A DNA stretch of 64,000 bases from contig JAKCPI010024858.1 in the NCBI GenBank assembly GCA_023213315.1, positions 46,915-110,914 on the forward strand, written 5' to 3'. This document shows, one piece after another, positions 63,324 to 64,000 of this stretch (positions are counted from its first letter, which is position 1; each line of letters starts with the position of its first letter). The DNA comes from Euborellia annulipes (Eukaryota > Arthropoda > Insecta > Dermaptera > Anisolabididae). The translations under genes were made by a program, and so were the position numbers. The notes below the pieces were generated by a model that made no database searches, was not told the DNA's origin, and worked only from the letters and a program-made list of their open reading frames with translations.

Positions 63324-63532
63324 TTAATAACGCCTTCGCTTGTGAGGATAGTCTTCGTTGCCGCCACTTCCACCACCTCCACGGCGATCCGCTGGTGCCC
63401 AGCGACCTCGGCCACCTCCACGGCCGCCCCCGCCCCCGGAGGCGCCCCCAGGACCCCATATGGTCATCCTCGCATTTCATACCCACCACCACGATTCATT
63501 CTGTCATACGAATCCATGAAAGGCTTTGGATC
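63324..63532 (-). pseudogene. Gly/Arg-rich 3' exon, NONO/nonA-like, frame broken
   Basis: Minus strand: the acceptor GCGATTAG precedes an exon starting DPKPFMDSYDRMNRGGGYEM, which meets TGA at 63466-63464. In another frame the rest reads an RGG stretch ending NEDYPHKRRRY and TAA (63326-63324). An end in KRRRY after a Gly-rich tail resembles NONO of the DBHS RNA-binding family. One stop plus one frameshift separates the halves, so this is either a decayed copy or hit by sequencing error. Upstream exons would lie beyond 64000. Confidence 0.4.
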
Positions 63533-63539
63533 CTAATCG

Positions 63540-64000
63540 CGAAACCATTCATTAACAATACGTGTGTATTGTGGATCGATTGTATATCGTAAAAATGTTT
63601 TTATTTTTTTTTTATAAATAATCGAGCCATTGGAGTTCAGTTGAAACATAGAAAGAAAAATGGGAAAGAAAAATATCGAATTAGTGTCTATTAAAAATTC
63701 CTTTTATATTATATATAGAGTAAAATATATAGCCTATCCTGTAGAAGCTTTTATCTGAAGTAGATTTGAGCATTTTTTAAAAAACAAATTCAACTTCCAT
63801 TGTACTTGTATTTATATAGATAGATGAATATTTTATTTATTTCCATTATATCAAAATTGTAATATTTGAATGAGTAAAAAAATAAAATAGTTCTAGAATT
63901 TAAACGACGACGTTCTTAAATATCAGTAAACATTACTTATGATCTCTTGTAACTTTTATTTTAAGTTATTAAAATTTCTTGATTTATTTTAATTAACAAC
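63540..64000. other. right edge, possible intron of the minus-strand gene
   Basis: AT-rich. No exon or repeat is recognised. Confidence 0.3.

Noticed and set aside
63301..63492. 63 aa Trp/Arg-rich minus-strand ORF
   Set aside because: It is a wrong-frame reading of a Gly/Arg-rich exon. The RGG and KRRRY frame is the meaningful one.

Overview
The window is AT-rich, intron-containing animal DNA, most likely from an invertebrate and probably an arthropod. Support for this is six complete spliced genes with metazoan orthology, short exons with GT/AG borders, poly-A-tailed tRNA-derived SINEs, and heavy loads of hAT, Tc1/mariner, PIF/Harbinger, Helitron-like and LINE debris. No prokaryotic or organellar block is visible. 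Species cannot be named from sequence alone.

Gene layout, left to right. (1) CACYBP (minus, 5129-9359) and CUTA (plus, 13206-15685) are divergent. The gap between them is inflated by a 2.8 kb hAT-type element (9659-12441). (2) SLC44A1-like choline transporter (minus, 23198-32034) and SMYD4 (plus, 33004-36412) are divergent across about 1 kb, which holds an NRF-1-like palindrome. (3) SURF4 (minus, 40442-45928) and NIT2 omega-amidase (plus, 46672-49621) are divergent across about 0.74 kb with a GC-rich CCAAT-containing promoter. All six coding sequences were joined exon by exon and stay in frame: 228, 150, 684, 662, 271 and 274 aa. The last 14 kb is nearly gene-free repeat sequence, ending in a broken Gly/Arg-rich 3' exon resembling NONO/nonA (63324-63532). 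The genes have unrelated jobs: ubiquitin-ligase scaffold, trimeric CutA protein, choline transport, lysine methyltransferase, ER cargo receptor, omega-amidase. They form no pathway.

The most interesting layer is a scattered set of short retroelements carrying hammerhead ribozymes. Nine positions have a complete type I hammerhead layout: CTGANGA, stem II, GAAA, a very short palindromic stem III, a cleavage triplet, and a closing stem I. Four or five more are decayed. Four of the carrier elements have 13-14 bp target-site duplications, and most are long palindromes with ribozymes pointing opposite ways. They sit in introns of CACYBP, SLC44A1 and SMYD4 and in the right-hand repeat desert. They look like metazoan retrozymes or remnants of Penelope-like elements, but no Penelope reverse transcriptase is recognisable here.

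Other mobile DNA includes at least nine small elements with CAGTGGCG-, CATGGGCG- or CAAGGGCGG-type ends, eight of them with 8 bp duplications; a 71 bp micro-element; two PIF/Harbinger-type MITEs with TTA duplications; a 135 bp Helitron-like element; at least three tRNA-like SINE families; three copies of a GGGCCCTATTTCAT-ended family; and 3' fragments of two LINE types.
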